DNA from: Candidatus Bathyarchaeota archaeon | GTDB lineage: Archaea > Thermoproteota > Bathyarchaeia > Bathyarchaeales > Bathycorpusculaceae | Assembly: GCA_025058315.1 (NCBI GenBank) | Contig: JANXET010000007.1 | Coordinates: 16,695 to 80,694 of the forward strand | Length of the DNA: 64,000 bases | Direction: 5' to 3' | Part shown: positions 19,130-28,917 of the stretch, piece after piece | How the letters are laid out: each line of letters starts with the position of its first letter | How positions within the stretch are numbered: the first letter of the stretch is position 1 | The notes under the pieces: generated by a model | Told to the model about the DNA's origin: nothing | Databases searched by the model: none | Seen by the model: only the letters and a program-made list of their open reading frames with translations | Translations under genes and position numbers: made by a program

Positions 19130-21955
19130 ATGTCTAAGCCGTGGCATTCAATGGTTGAGGATGAGATTCTCAGAGAACTTAGTTCCCGCCGTGAGGGATT
19201 ATCCTCTCAGGAAGCCATTGAAAGGCTTAGGAAATACGGGTATAATGAGATAACAAAGGTGAAACGCAGAACAGCCCTTCAAATGTTTCTAGATGAATTC
19301 AGGGATATATTCATCCTGTTGCTGATAGCTGCTACGGTATTCTCAGCCATAATTGGATACTGGGAAATGCTTCATGGCGGAGAATTCATGGAGTCATTCG
19401 CCGACACCATCACTATAGGCGCCATAATACTGCTATGCGCTGTAACCGGCTTTGTCCAGGAGTACAGGGCTGAAAAAGCCATAGAGGCGCTGAAAAAACT
19501 CGCAGCCCCTAAAGCCCGTGTAATACGTGATGGCAAGGAAATGATTATACCTGCAAAAGAGGTTGTTCCAGGCGACATTCTAGTGCTGGAAGAAGGCGAC
19601 AGCATCCCGGCTGATGCCCGCCTAATCGAAGTTGTTGAACTGAAAACCAATGAGGCCATACTTACAGGCGAATCTGTTCCAGTGAACAAAGAGCTCGCTG
19701 TTCTGCCGGAAGATACTCATGTTTCCGAAAGAAAGAACATGGTTTTCTCCGCGACTCATGTAGTCTATGGAAGAGGCAAGGCTGTAGCAGTTGCCACCGG
19801 CATGAATACTGAATTTGGAAAAATTGCCGGAATGGTGCAGACGGCAGAGGAGGAAGAGACGCCGCTGCAAAGAAAACTTGACAGGTTCGCAAGCAAGATA
19901 GCCAAAATTGTAATTGCAGTATGTGTAATAATATTTGCACTTGAAGCTTTTGAAGTAATCATGCAAATGCAATTCGAGCCTGAAGGTTTCATACAGGCAT
20001 TTATGTCCTCAATAGCCTTGGCAATTTCAGCCGTACCTGAAGGGTTGCCTGCTATAGTGACTATTGCCTTGGCTCTTGGAGCAAGAGAATTTGCAAAACA
20101 CAATGCCATTGTGCGGAAGTTATCAGCTGCGGAAAGCCTAGGCTCAGTCACCGTTATATGCTCCGACAAGACTGGAACAATAACAAGGGGTGAAATGACC
20201 GTCCGCACTTTATACTTGGCTGGAAAACTTGTTGAAGTTACAGGTGTAGGATATGAGCCTAAAGGCGAGTTCCGCAAAGGCGGAGAAGCTGTAAATCCTG
20301 AAGCTGACATGAAACTATTACTTCAGATAGGTGCCTTATGCAATAACGCAAGCCTCAGAAGAAACGATGAAAGGAACGCTTGGGAAATCTTCGGAGATCC
20401 AACTGAAGGCGCCTTAGTAGTCGCTGCAGCTAAAGCTGGACTTGAAAAGGGAGAACTTGAGAAGAACTTTCCACGGGTAGGTGAGATCCCCTTCACATCA
20501 GAAAGAAAGCGTATGACAACGATACACAAAACGCCAGAAGGCGACATTGTAGCATACATGAAAGGCGCCCCTGAGGTTGTGCTTGAGAGATGTAACAAAA
20601 TACTTGAAGATGGTAAAGAAAAGAAGCTGACAGATGAGAAAAAGAAAGAAATACTTAGAATCAACGAGGAGCTAGCTGGAAAAGCCTTAAGACTACTCGG
20701 CATGGCATACCGGAAGCTTCCCATAGTCATTACTAAGTATGACGCTGACATCGTTGAGAAAGACATGGTTTTCGTGGGATTACAGGGCATGATAGACCCG
20801 CCAAGGGAAGAAGCCATAGAAGCCAACAAACTCTGTCAGAAGGCTGGAATAAAGACTGTCATGATAACGGGTGATCACAAGCTAACCGCGGTAGCCGTAG
20901 CCAAAGAGGTCGGCATATTCAAGGAGGGCGACGTAGTTCTCACAGGAGAAGAACTTGACAAGTTGAATGATAAGGAATTTGAAGGAATCGTCGAAAAAGT
21001 AACGGTGTACGCAAGAGTTTCTCCAGAACACAAGCTTAGAATAGTTAACGCGCTGAAGAAAAAGGGCCACATAGTGGCGATGACTGGAGATGGCGTGAAT
21101 GACGCGCCAGCCGTGAAGGCGGCTGATGTAGGCGTAGCCATGGGCATAAGCGGAACAGACGTTACGAGAGAAGCTGCTGATCTAGTGCTCACGGACGACA
21201 ACTTCGCAACAATTGTGAAGGCTGTGGAGCAGGGTAGAGTGATATATGATAACATAAGGAAATACGCGCGATTCCTATTAGCTTGCAACTTTGACGAACT
21301 TTTAGTGATAGGAACATTCGCCGTTCTCGGCGGGATCTTCGGGTCAGAATTGTTCCCGTTGCCGCTGCTGCCTGCTATGATTCTCTGGATAAATCTTGTA
21401 ACTGACGGAGCGCCTGCAGTAGCCCTTGCCACTGATCCGCCCGACGTTGACGTAATGAGCAGGCCTCCACGCAGGCCTGAAGAGGGGATACTGCATGGAA
21501 TGGGCGCCTTCATAATAGCCTCCTTCCTGCTGCAGGCTGCTGGGACTTTCCTGGTCTTCTGCCTGGAATACTATGTTTGGCCCTCACATCCGTGGATGCT
21601 TCCGGACGGAACAATAGATGAAGTGGCGAGGCGACTTACATACCGAGAGGCCACTACAACGGCCTTCGTTCAAGCTGCAATGTTCGAGCTGTTCGTCGTT
21701 TGGAACTGCCGCTCAGAAAAGCGCAGTGTCTGGAGAATGGGCAGAAAAGCCTTCAAGAATAAGTTCTTCGTGATAGCCGACATCGCCTCAATAGCTTTAA
21801 CCCTTGGAATAACCTGCATCCCAACAACTCAGCAGTTGTTCCACTTAACCAGCCTAAGCATAACTGACCTAGCATATGTAATGGCGGTCGCAAGCTGGGG
21901 GCTATTCGTTTTCCCAGAGTTTCTGATGGGAAGAAAAGTGTGGAAATGGCGCTGA
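19130..21955 (+). CDS. P-type ATPase, Ca2+-type (P2A-like), copy 1
   Basis: 941-residue cation pump of the plasma membrane. Order: cation-ATPase N-domain, helices 1-2, actuator domain with LTGESVPV, helix 4 with AVPEGLP, phosphorylation motif DKTGTITRG (Asp near residue 345), nucleotide-binding region with DPPREEA and TGDGVNDAPAVKAADVG, then six helices. Ion-site residues match SERCA: Glu in PEGLP, Asn and Glu in CNFDELLV (helix 5), and Asn, Thr and Asp in LWINLVTDG (helix 6). This argues for Ca2+ transport rather than Na+/K+. ATG 19130 follows GAGGA (19119-19123); the frame opens at 19091 but that start lies upstream of the predicted message. A close paralogue lies at 55890-58619 on the other strand. 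Confidence 0.92.
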   Translation: MSKPWHSMVEDEILRELSSRREGLSSQEAIERLRKYGYNEITKVKRRTALQMFLDEFRDIFILLLIAATVFSAIIGYWEMLHGGEFMESFADTITIGAIILLCAVTGFVQEYRAEKAIEALKKLAAPKARVIRDGKEMIIPAKEVVPGDILVLEEGDSIPADARLIEVVELKTNEAILTGESVPVNKELAVLPEDTHVSERKNMVFSATHVVYGRGKAVAVATGMNTEFGKIAGMVQTAEEEETPLQRKLDRFASKIAKIVIAVCVIIFALEAFEVIMQMQFEPEGFIQAFMSSIALAISAVPEGLPAIVTIALALGAREFAKHNAIVRKLSAAESLGSVTVICSDKTGTITRGEMTVRTLYLAGKLVEVTGVGYEPKGEFRKGGEAVNPEADMKLLLQIGALCNNASLRRNDERNAWEIFGDPTEGALVVAAAKAGLEKGELEKNFPRVGEIPFTSERKRMTTIHKTPEGDIVAYMKGAPEVVLERCNKILEDGKEKKLTDEKKKEILRINEELAGKALRLLGMAYRKLPIVITKYDADIVEKDMVFVGLQGMIDPPREEAIEANKLCQKAGIKTVMITGDHKLTAVAVAKEVGIFKEGDVVLTGEELDKLNDKEFEGIVEKVTVYARVSPEHKLRIVNALKKKGHIVAMTGDGVNDAPAVKAADVGVAMGISGTDVTREAADLVLTDDNFATIVKAVEQGRVIYDNIRKYARFLLACNFDELLVIGTFAVLGGIFGSELFPLPLLPAMILWINLVTDGAPAVALATDPPDVDVMSRPPRRPEEGILHGMGAFIIASFLLQAAGTFLVFCLEYYVWPSHPWMLPDGTIDEVARRLTYREATTTAFVQAAMFELFVVWNCRSEKRSVWRMGRKAFKNKFFVIADIASIALTLGITCIPTTQQLFHLTSLSITDLAYVMAVASWGLFVFPEFLMGRKVWKWR

Positions 21956-21977
21956 CAAAAACTTGGTCGCCCCCATC

Positions 21978-21983
21978 TTTTTT
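21978..21983 (+). terminator. T6 run after the first P-type ATPase gene
   Basis: Six consecutive T, 23 bases after the stop, before the A/T-rich promoter zone of the next gene. Confidence 0.4.
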
Positions 21984-22065
21984 ATCATCATAGTCATTAA
22001 AAAGTAACGTAAACAATATATTCCACGTAGTTATCTTTCTCGTTTTCTATAGGAGACTGAAAGTT

Positions 22066-24105
22066 ATGGCTCAAAGCGTAGAAGCCTATAGAGAGTTTTT
22101 TGAAAGTGACATAATTCCTCCAAGCTGGAAACATAAGGTTTGGGACAAGGAGGAATTCAAAAAATTTCACGCAGGAACCACAGCCAGCAGGGAAGCTGTG
22201 GAGCAATGGTGGGCGAAATGGGCGGATGAGCTTTTCTGGTTAAAGAAATGGAATAAGGTTTTAGACGACAGTAAACCTCCCTTCTACAGGTGGTTTATAG
22301 GCGGAGAGACCAACTTAGCCTATCTGGCCACTGACTGGCAAATTGAGAAGGGAAGAAAGAACAAGCTGGCACTAATATGGGAAGGTGAGCCTTGGGATGA
22401 AACTCTACAACAGCCGAAAGAGGTTAAGAAGTTTACCTATTATGACCTGTTCAGAGTCTCCAACGTCATAAGCTACGCTCTAAAGGAGAAGTTAGGCGTT
22501 AGGAAAGGAGAAATTTTAACCTTCTACTTGCCTATGATCCCGGAGCTGCCCTTCTACATGCTTGCGGTTCAGCGGCTGGGTGCAGAGCATAGTGTAGTCT
22601 TCAGCGGTTTCAGCGCTGAGTCCTTGGCAAGCCGGGTAATAGACAGCGGCTCAAGGATAATAGTCACCGCTGATGGTTTCTACAGAAGAGGCAAAATTGT
22701 AAACCTCAAGTCAATTGTTGATGAAGCTGTAAAAATATGCGAGAAAGAAGGGCTGAAAATAGAGCGGGTTATAGTTGTTAAAAGAGCTGGAAACGAGATA
22801 ACGTGGAATCTGGACAGGGATATGTGGCATCATGAACTAATTGCGGATGTGCCTACAAAAGCCTACGTGCCAGTTGAAAGGCAAAATGAATCAGACGCGT
22901 CTTTCATACTTTACACTTCGGGGACAACGGGAACACCTAAAGCGGTGCAGCACTCTGTAGGCGGCTATGCAGTGGGATTGTACGCCACTATGAAAATGCT
23001 GTTTGACGCCAAGGAAGATGACATCTTCTGGTGCACTGCGGATGTTGGATGGATCACCGGGCACTCCTACGTAGTTTACGGACCCCTTATAACCGGACTT
23101 ACAACAGTAGTCTACGAGGGCAGTCCAGACTATCCTGAGCCTGACAGATGGTGGGGCATCATAGAAAGGTACGGGGTAACCCTTTTCTACACTGCGCCTA
23201 CGGCAATACGGATGCTGATGAGGTTCCCTGAAGAGTACGTTAAGAAACATGACCTTTCAACACTGAGAATTGTTCATACGGTAGGTGAACCAATAAATCC
23301 GGAAGCCTTCCTATGGTACTTCAAAAACTTGGGTAAAGAAGACATTGTAGCCTCAAGTGCATGGTGGATGACTGAGACAGGCCACATCATAACCGGGCAC
23401 TTTCCAGGGCTTGGAAAAATTTTCCCACTAAAGCCTGGAACCAACGGTTATTCTATACCCGGCGTACGCGTGGACGTGGTTGACGACGATGGTAATACAT
23501 GTCCTCCTGGCGTAAGAGGATACTTTGTTATAACCTCGCCATGGCCTGGGATGCTTGAAACCCTGTATAAGAACCCGCAAAGATACATCGACGCATATTG
23601 GTCAAGGTTCAAGGATAAACTGTATTTCTACACTGGAGACTTCGCTGTTAAAGACAAAGATGGGTACATATGGGTGTTAGGGAGAGCTGACGACGTCATC
23701 AAAGTCGCAGGTCATAGAATAGGCACAGCTGAAGTGGAATCCGCCCTTGCTAGGCATCCAGCAGTGGCTGAAGCAGCCTGCATAGGCAAAACTGACCCTG
23801 TAAAGGGGCAGGTGCCTGTGATTTTCACAGTGCTTAAGAAAGGTTTCTCGCCTAGTCCAGAATTCGAAAATGAACTGAAAAAGTACCTTCGAGCTACAAT
23901 AGGACCTATAGTTGCATCAGACGCCATAATAGCGTTTGTAGAAGCTGTACCGAAGACCAGAAGCGGCAAAATAATGAGGCGACTGCTTAGGGCTGTGGTT
24001 GAAGGCGCAACAATGGGCGACGTAACCACGCTGGAAGACGGCGTTGCCATCGAGGAGGCGAAGAAGGCTTACGAAACCATAAAGTCAGCACTTGAATCTA
24101 AATAA
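22066..24105 (+). CDS. acs: Acetyl-CoA synthetase (AMP-forming)
   Basis: 679 residues. Makes acetyl-CoA from acetate, ATP and CoA, releasing AMP and PPi. ANL-superfamily motifs: the P-loop YTSGTTGTPKAVQHSVGGY near residue 280, VGEPINPEAF, the hinge motif YTGDFAVKDKDGYIWVLGR and the C-terminal PKTRSGKIMRRLLR with the catalytic Lys that is acetylated in many species. The Trp-rich WWMTETGHI segment lining the small acyl pocket supports acetate, though propionate cannot be excluded. ATG 22066 lies about nine bases after AGGAGA (22051-22056). It could assimilate acetate or, with the pyrophosphatase upstream, run with PPi recovery. Confidence 0.93.
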   Translation: MAQSVEAYREFFESDIIPPSWKHKVWDKEEFKKFHAGTTASREAVEQWWAKWADELFWLKKWNKVLDDSKPPFYRWFIGGETNLAYLATDWQIEKGRKNKLALIWEGEPWDETLQQPKEVKKFTYYDLFRVSNVISYALKEKLGVRKGEILTFYLPMIPELPFYMLAVQRLGAEHSVVFSGFSAESLASRVIDSGSRIIVTADGFYRRGKIVNLKSIVDEAVKICEKEGLKIERVIVVKRAGNEITWNLDRDMWHHELIADVPTKAYVPVERQNESDASFILYTSGTTGTPKAVQHSVGGYAVGLYATMKMLFDAKEDDIFWCTADVGWITGHSYVVYGPLITGLTTVVYEGSPDYPEPDRWWGIIERYGVTLFYTAPTAIRMLMRFPEEYVKKHDLSTLRIVHTVGEPINPEAFLWYFKNLGKEDIVASSAWWMTETGHIITGHFPGLGKIFPLKPGTNGYSIPGVRVDVVDDDGNTCPPGVRGYFVITSPWPGMLETLYKNPQRYIDAYWSRFKDKLYFYTGDFAVKDKDGYIWVLGRADDVIKVAGHRIGTAEVESALARHPAVAEAACIGKTDPVKGQVPVIFTVLKKGFSPSPEFENELKKYLRATIGPIVASDAIIAFVEAVPKTRSGKIMRRLLRAVVEGATMGDVTTLEDGVAIEEAKKAYETIKSALESK

Positions 24106-24141
24106 TTCCCCTTTCATCTTCTGGTTACTTCTGTAAGGGCC

Positions 24142-25434
24142 TCAAGGGTACACTCTGGTTATTGTTCTTGGGAACGGTATGGTTTCACGTATATGCTTAA
24201 GCTTGCAGATCCACATGACTGTTCTCTCTATCCCAAGTCCAAACCCGGAATGCGGTACTGAACCGTATCTCCTAAGGTCTAAGTACCACTCGTAGGCCTC
24301 TTTAGGCAGTCCAAACTCCTTTATCCGTTGCTCAAGAAGTTTCAAATCATGAATTCTCTGGCTTCCACCGATTATTTCACCATACCCCTCAGGCGCCATT
24401 AGGTCCGCACATAGTACAACATTAGGATTCTCCGGATCCGGCTGCATGTAGAAAGCCTTAGCCTTAGCAGGGTATCTGTGAACAAAGACGGGTTTTTCAA
24501 ATTGTAAGGAAATGTATCTTTCATGCGGCGCTCCAAGATCTTCACCCCACTCTATTTGGAAGCCTGCTTTCTGCAGCATTTCCACAGCTTCCGTGTAGGA
24601 TATACGTTCAAAGGGCAACTCCACCTTCCGAAGCGGCTTTATATCTCTCTTAAGAACTTCCAGTTCTCTACATCTCTTATCAAGAACTGTTTTGACGATG
24701 TAAGTGACCATCTCCTCCTGCAGTTTAAGGTTTTCCTCGAAGCCGCAGAATGCCATCTCCGGCTCCACCATCCAGAACTCCGTAAGGTGCCTCGGCGTCT
24801 TGGACTTCTCAGCTCTAAATGTTGGTCCAAAGCAGTAGGTTTTCCCAAAAGTTGCTATCGTCGCCTCGACATAAAGTTGTCCGCTCTGAGTGAGGTAGGC
24901 TTTATCCCCGAAATATGGCACCTCAAATAATGTTGTTGTCCCCTCAACAGCTGACGGTGTGAAAATAGGTGCATCCGTGAGGACAAAACCTCTGTCGTCG
25001 AGGAAGTCCCTGCAAGCCTTCACGACCTCCGCCCTTATCCTAAGTATAGCCATCTGCCTTGGGCTTCTAATCCAAAGTTGTCTATGATTTAGCAGGAAGT
25101 CTATACCGTGCTCCTTTTTAGCCAGCGGGTAATCTCCAGGCGCTAAATGAACAATTTTTAACTCGCTTATTCTAACCTCATAGCCTCCAGGCGCCCTTTT
25201 GTCTTCTACTACACTGCCCCTGATTGTTAAGGACGATTCTTGCGTCAGTTTCTTAGCTTCTTCGAAAATCTCAGGTGCAACTTCGTTCTTGTGGATTGTA
25301 GCCTGAATAAGTCCTGTCCCATCCCTTATTATTAGAAACTGCACTCCACCACTTGAGCGTTTATTAACAAGCCAACCCTTTATTTCAACCTCTTTCCCAG
25401 TAAGTTTTCCATCCAAAATTTCACTAACACTCAT
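24142..25434 (-). CDS. asnS: Asparaginyl-tRNA synthetase
   Basis: 430 residues, class IIb. An N-terminal OB-fold anticodon-binding domain (1-105) is followed by the catalytic domain. Motif 2 and its surroundings ([19 protein letters not shown], preceded by [10 protein letters not shown]) and the C-terminal [20 protein letters not shown] match AsnRS; AspRS normally reads RAEEHNT-type sequence there. So Asn-tRNA is charged directly. The first residues fit the family start. The gene is divergent from the CDF transporter and convergent with acs. Confidence 0.93.
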   Translation of the reverse strand: MSVSEILDGKLTGKEVEIKGWLVNKRSSGGVQFLIIRDGTGLIQATIHKNEVAPEIFEEAKKLTQESSLTIRGSVVEDKRAPGGYEVRISELKIVHLAPGDYPLAKKEHGIDFLLNHRQLWIRSPRQMAILRIRAEVVKACRDFLDDRGFVLTDAPIFTPSAVEGTTTLFEVPYFGDKAYLTQSGQLYVEATIATFGKTYCFGPTFRAEKSKTPRHLTEFWMVEPEMAFCGFEENLKLQEEMVTYIVKTVLDKRCRELEVLKRDIKPLRKVELPFERISYTEAVEMLQKAGFQIEWGEDLGAPHERYISLQFEKPVFVHRYPAKAKAFYMQPDPENPNVVLCADLMAPEGYGEIIGGSQRIHDLKLLEQRIKEFGLPKEAYEWYLDLRRYGSVPHSGFGLGIERTVMWICKLKHIRETIPFPRTITRVYP

Positions 25435-25638
25435 GATTCAAAGCCCCCTTCAGATAATTCTACGGTAACAATGCCTAAGCGGTTCGCATTTTCTTCAGCA
25501 AAGTTAAGCTTTGTTAAAGTATTCACCCTGCACTTTTGATACCCACATAACATAAACCAGCATGATTTTAAATTTTTTGTTAGGCTTTTGCATGTTGCTT
25601 CATAACTCTTAAATCCTGCGTTGAAAACAATTTTTTCA

Positions 25639-27000
25639 ATGGACGATGAAGATAAAATAAGAATTCTTCTGATATCCACAATTGCAATATTTAGCGTTGT
25701 CCTTGTTGAAATTTCTCTGGGATTGCTTGTTGGAAGCCTAGCGATCGCGAGCGACGGCGTCCATGCATTGCTCGATGCTATGTCAATGTTCATCCTTTTA
25801 CTAACAACCAGAGCTTCTATGAAGCCCCCTGATGAAGAGCATATGTATGGGCATGAGAAGATAGAGTCTCTGGGCGGCTTCATTGGAGGAATAATCCTCC
25901 TTGGAGCCGCCGCTTTCCTCGCATTAGAGTCGATTCTTAAAATTATTAGGAATGATCTTTATATTGTTCAGGAGTGGAAATTCGCCGGTTTTGCAGCGAT
26001 AGCCTACACAATTTGCATAGACATTCTGAGGGTTAGGGTTTTACGTAAGCCTGTAAAGGAAAGTGCGACTATTCAGGCGGGATTTTATCATGCAATAGCG
26101 GACTTGGGCTCAACTCTTGTGGCGCTTTTCGGCTTCGGATTCGCAGTAATTGGATTTCAATTTTCAGATGCTTTAGCCTCCATTGTATTGAGCATTGCCA
26201 TAGGATATCTGAGCATGAAGTTGGCTTGGTCAAGCGGAATGGAGTTAAGTGATGCAGTTTCAATGGACATTGTTGAGAAGGTTCGAAGAGAGGTAGCTTC
26301 CACCGAAGGAGTTTCCAATATAAAAACCCTTAAAGTTAGACGAGCTGGAAACAAAGTATTCGTGGAGGTTGCAGTGCAAGCTCCGGATTACTTGAGCTTT
26401 GATGATAGCCACGCTCTTGCCTCAAAAATAGAGGATAAGCTGAAGAAATGTTTTGAAGCATCCGATGTTGTGGTGCATGTAGAACCCTTACAACGAGAAA
26501 TGATCACTGGGCATTTCATAGAGAAACTGGCAGGAGAAGTTGAAGGTGTGAAGGATGTACATGAAGTAAATGTTACTTATGCAAACGGCAAACTTTATGT
26601 TACGTTGCATGCGCGTGTTGACCCTGACTTGTCAGTTCAAGAAGCCCATAACGTGGCGGAAAAAATAGAGAAAAAACTGAGGAAGGCCGTAGATAACATT
26701 GCGCATGTAACCGTGCATGTGGAACCAGTTGAAGATAAAATGCGTGGTCCAATTGCAGGGGATAAAGAAATCCGACAGGCAGTGCATGAAGCCATAAGAA
26801 GCTTTCAGAATGTTCTAAGCCTTAAAGGTTTAACCACGTATGTTACGGGTGGAAGACGTTATATCAACCTGGAATGTTGCTTCAAAGCGCGCATCACCAT
26901 AGATGAAGCCCACAGAATTGCATCTGAAATCGAAAATAATGTTAAGAAAAGGGTTATGGAAACGGCGGTAACAGTCCACATAGAACCCGCTGAGGAATAA
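25639..27000 (+). CDS. Cation diffusion facilitator with three tandem C-terminal domains
   Basis: About 453 residues. Residues 1-200 form six helices of a CDF divalent-metal exporter, with the metal-site patterns SDGVHALLDA (helix 2) and HAIADLGST (helix 5, HxxxD). The rest is three tandem copies of the CDF cytoplasmic dimerisation domain, each ending in a VHVEP-type strand (VVVHVEP, VTVHVEP, VTVHIEP); most CDF proteins have one. I choose ATG 25639; TTG 25621 would add six residues. Substrate likely Zn2+, Fe2+ or Mn2+. It ends five bases from the 3' end of the convergent broken beta-propeller gene. Confidence 0.87.
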   Translation: MDDEDKIRILLISTIAIFSVVLVEISLGLLVGSLAIASDGVHALLDAMSMFILLLTTRASMKPPDEEHMYGHEKIESLGGFIGGIILLGAAAFLALESILKIIRNDLYIVQEWKFAGFAAIAYTICIDILRVRVLRKPVKESATIQAGFYHAIADLGSTLVALFGFGFAVIGFQFSDALASIVLSIAIGYLSMKLAWSSGMELSDAVSMDIVEKVRREVASTEGVSNIKTLKVRRAGNKVFVEVAVQAPDYLSFDDSHALASKIEDKLKKCFEASDVVVHVEPLQREMITGHFIEKLAGEVEGVKDVHEVNVTYANGKLYVTLHARVDPDLSVQEAHNVAEKIEKKLRKAVDNIAHVTVHVEPVEDKMRGPIAGDKEIRQAVHEAIRSFQNVLSLKGLTTYVTGGRRYINLECCFKARITIDEAHRIASEIENNVKKRVMETAVTVHIEPAEE

Positions 27001-27005
27001 AAACG

Positions 27006-28319
27006 CTAGAATAGGGTTATAGTGTTCATTAGTGACAAGTCTGTAATGTTGTGAATATGCTTATCTGCCTTTCAGACAGCGCATATAACACATTCTCAAT
27101 GTAAAGCGCTCTTTTCACGTGATAGCTTGAGTCCCATGGATCCTTCTCTGAATGCGTTATTCGCCCCTTTAGATATAATTCATAGCTCGATGTTATTTTA
27201 AGCACGTAAATGCCCTGCCAGGTTAATCCTTTAATCTGATCAGATATGTAGATGGGCATTGCTAGAAGCTCTTTCTCTTTACTGAACAAGAAGGCTTTGT
27301 GGTCTTCCAGAACCGTTGTGTATGTCCATTTTCCTTCCGCGACATATTGCTCCAATTCTATAGGGTTGTTAACGTTCGTTACATCAAATATTGATATCTT
27401 AACTTTGTTGTCTTCGTTAACGCCGACGCCTATTATATGTTCATCATCGTAGGGGTGTAGGTACCTTGTAAACCCTGGAATCTTCAGGTACCCCAAAACC
27501 TTCGGCGCTCCGGGATTGCTGATGTCAATCACAAAGAAGGGATCCTTTCGCGCAATGGATGTGGTAAGGTAGCACCGGTTACCCATGAATCTTGCCGAAT
27601 CTATGGTTTCGTTTGTGGCTAAGTTTTCCAACAACATTCAAGTTCATATCAAGTATGTACACGTTATTCTGTGTCTCCTCATTGTCCCAGGTTGTGGTGG
27701 CCATTCTGAAGTAACCCTTATGCTCATCCATGGAGAACTGGTTCAGCTCGCGTCCACGAACAGTCCCCTTAGCATCTATGCTGAGTTCCCCCTCATTTAT
27801 TCGTATTCTATAGATCATTGTTTCTCCGGGGCTCTCATGGAACGTTATGTAGATATTTTCAGGCGAGACATACATGCTGCTGGTTGATCCCATCAGTATC
27901 GTTAAAGTGTTGGGCTTTTCAGCTTCGTCTGTTTTAACATCATCAGTCTCGTCGACCCCTGCGACTTGGACATTTGTAGTTGAATAGTCAACACCTGCCT
28001 CTAACGTTGCTGCAGGAGTTTCAGCAAATCCTCCATTTGAGGTTCTAAATCCGAAAACCCCTACGTCTAGATGGCTGAGAAAAGGAAAATTTCTCAGCAT
28101 CTTAGAATTTGCCATTAGGAAAGCCCTGAGCTCATCGTATGATGCGAACGTTTTTAACAGTTGAGCAGCGGGCTTAACTTGCTCTTCTGTTGTTTGCATC
28201 TCCGGCGTTTTCTCAGAGCGCCTAATCTGTATATTGTATACTAATGTGCCGAGCATTATGGCTAGGAGGACGGCTGCTAATCCATATATTGGAATTCGCC
28301 TCTTTATCTCACGCTGCAT
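27006..28319 (-). pseudogene. Broken secreted beta-propeller protein (COG4880-like)
   Basis: The gene starts at ATG 28319 with a basic N-terminus and a signal anchor (PIYGLAAVLLAIMLGTLVY), then reads family blocks VAGVDETDDVKTD and LNQFSMDEHKGYFRMATTTW. Near 27640 the frame shifts: frame one ends as NVVGKLSHKRN and frame two goes on as ENLATNETIDSARFMG. Adding a second copy of the 8-mer GAAAACTT restores GKLENLA exactly, so one copy of a tandem repeat seems lost. A second shift near 27040-27055 separates ALSERQIS from HNITDLSLMNTITLF, which resembles the family C-terminus and stops at 27006-27008. Compared with the family a middle segment after VKTD also seems missing. Decayed gene, or assembly error for the small shifts. 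Confidence 0.78.
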
Positions 28320-28391
28320 GGTTTTACACCGGCAATAAAATTGGCTTTACGCTTATTTTATCCTAATTTTTAGTACAATTGCTTTCAGCCT

Positions 28392-28838
28392 CTAGAATGG
28401 CTTCGTCAACCATACTCGCACAGCCTCATACCAGATAACGGCTATAACTATGACGCCAAACATCATCATAAATAAACTTTCATTTGTGAATTCTTGAAAG
28501 AAAAATAAAAGGTAAATAAGGTATGAGGCTGTGAAGAAAACTGCATAGAAAAAATACCTTGGAAAGAGAAGCTTGCCAAGCTTAACGAAATGGCGGAGCA
28601 CGCCTATCTTAACTTCATTAACTAGGACATATTGTCCGCCCGTTTCCTGCTTTCTAACTAGACCTATGTCGCATAGCTGTTCAAGATGATGCTGCGCCAC
28701 GCTTGGACTGCTGAAGTTTAGAGATCTCTGCACTTCGCGCACGCTCATGGGGCGGCCATTCTTCAGTAGAAGCCAATAAACTTTCCATGCCTTGCCTCTG
28801 AGAACATACTCCAGTTGCTGCTCGTCTACGCTGCTCAA
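28392..28838 (-). CDS. Membrane-anchored winged-helix transcription regulator
   Basis: 148 residues. An N-terminal winged-helix DNA-binding domain (about 8-75, with VREVQRSLNFSSPSVAQHHLEQL as recognition region and a basic wing) is followed by two membrane helices (about 92-112 and 120-140). Such one-component membrane regulators are common in archaea. It stands upstream of, and in the same direction as, the beta-propeller gene and may have controlled it. Ligand unknown. Confidence 0.8.
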   Translation of the reverse strand: MSSVDEQQLEYVLRGKAWKVYWLLLKNGRPMSVREVQRSLNFSSPSVAQHHLEQLCDIGLVRKQETGGQYVLVNEVKIGVLRHFVKLGKLLFPRYFFYAVFFTASYLIYLLFFFQEFTNESLFMMMFGVIVIAVIWYEAVRVWLTKPF

Positions 28839-28917
28839 GGGTGATCCACAGCCATCAAGCTATGATAATAATACTCATTACTTATAATTCCAACTTCTGG
28901 AACAGCAGTACTTAAGT

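Noticed and set aside
20875..21513. 212-codon minus-strand frame inside the first P-type ATPase gene
   Set aside because: Antisense shadow of a highly conserved coding region.
24142..25434. Aspartyl-tRNA synthetase
   Set aside because: Motif 2 region ([15 protein letters not shown] after [10 protein letters not shown]) is that of AsnRS, so AsnRS is preferred.
25431..25883. 150-codon minus-strand frame
   Set aside because: Covers the AsnRS-CDF promoter region and the antisense of CDF; no protein features.
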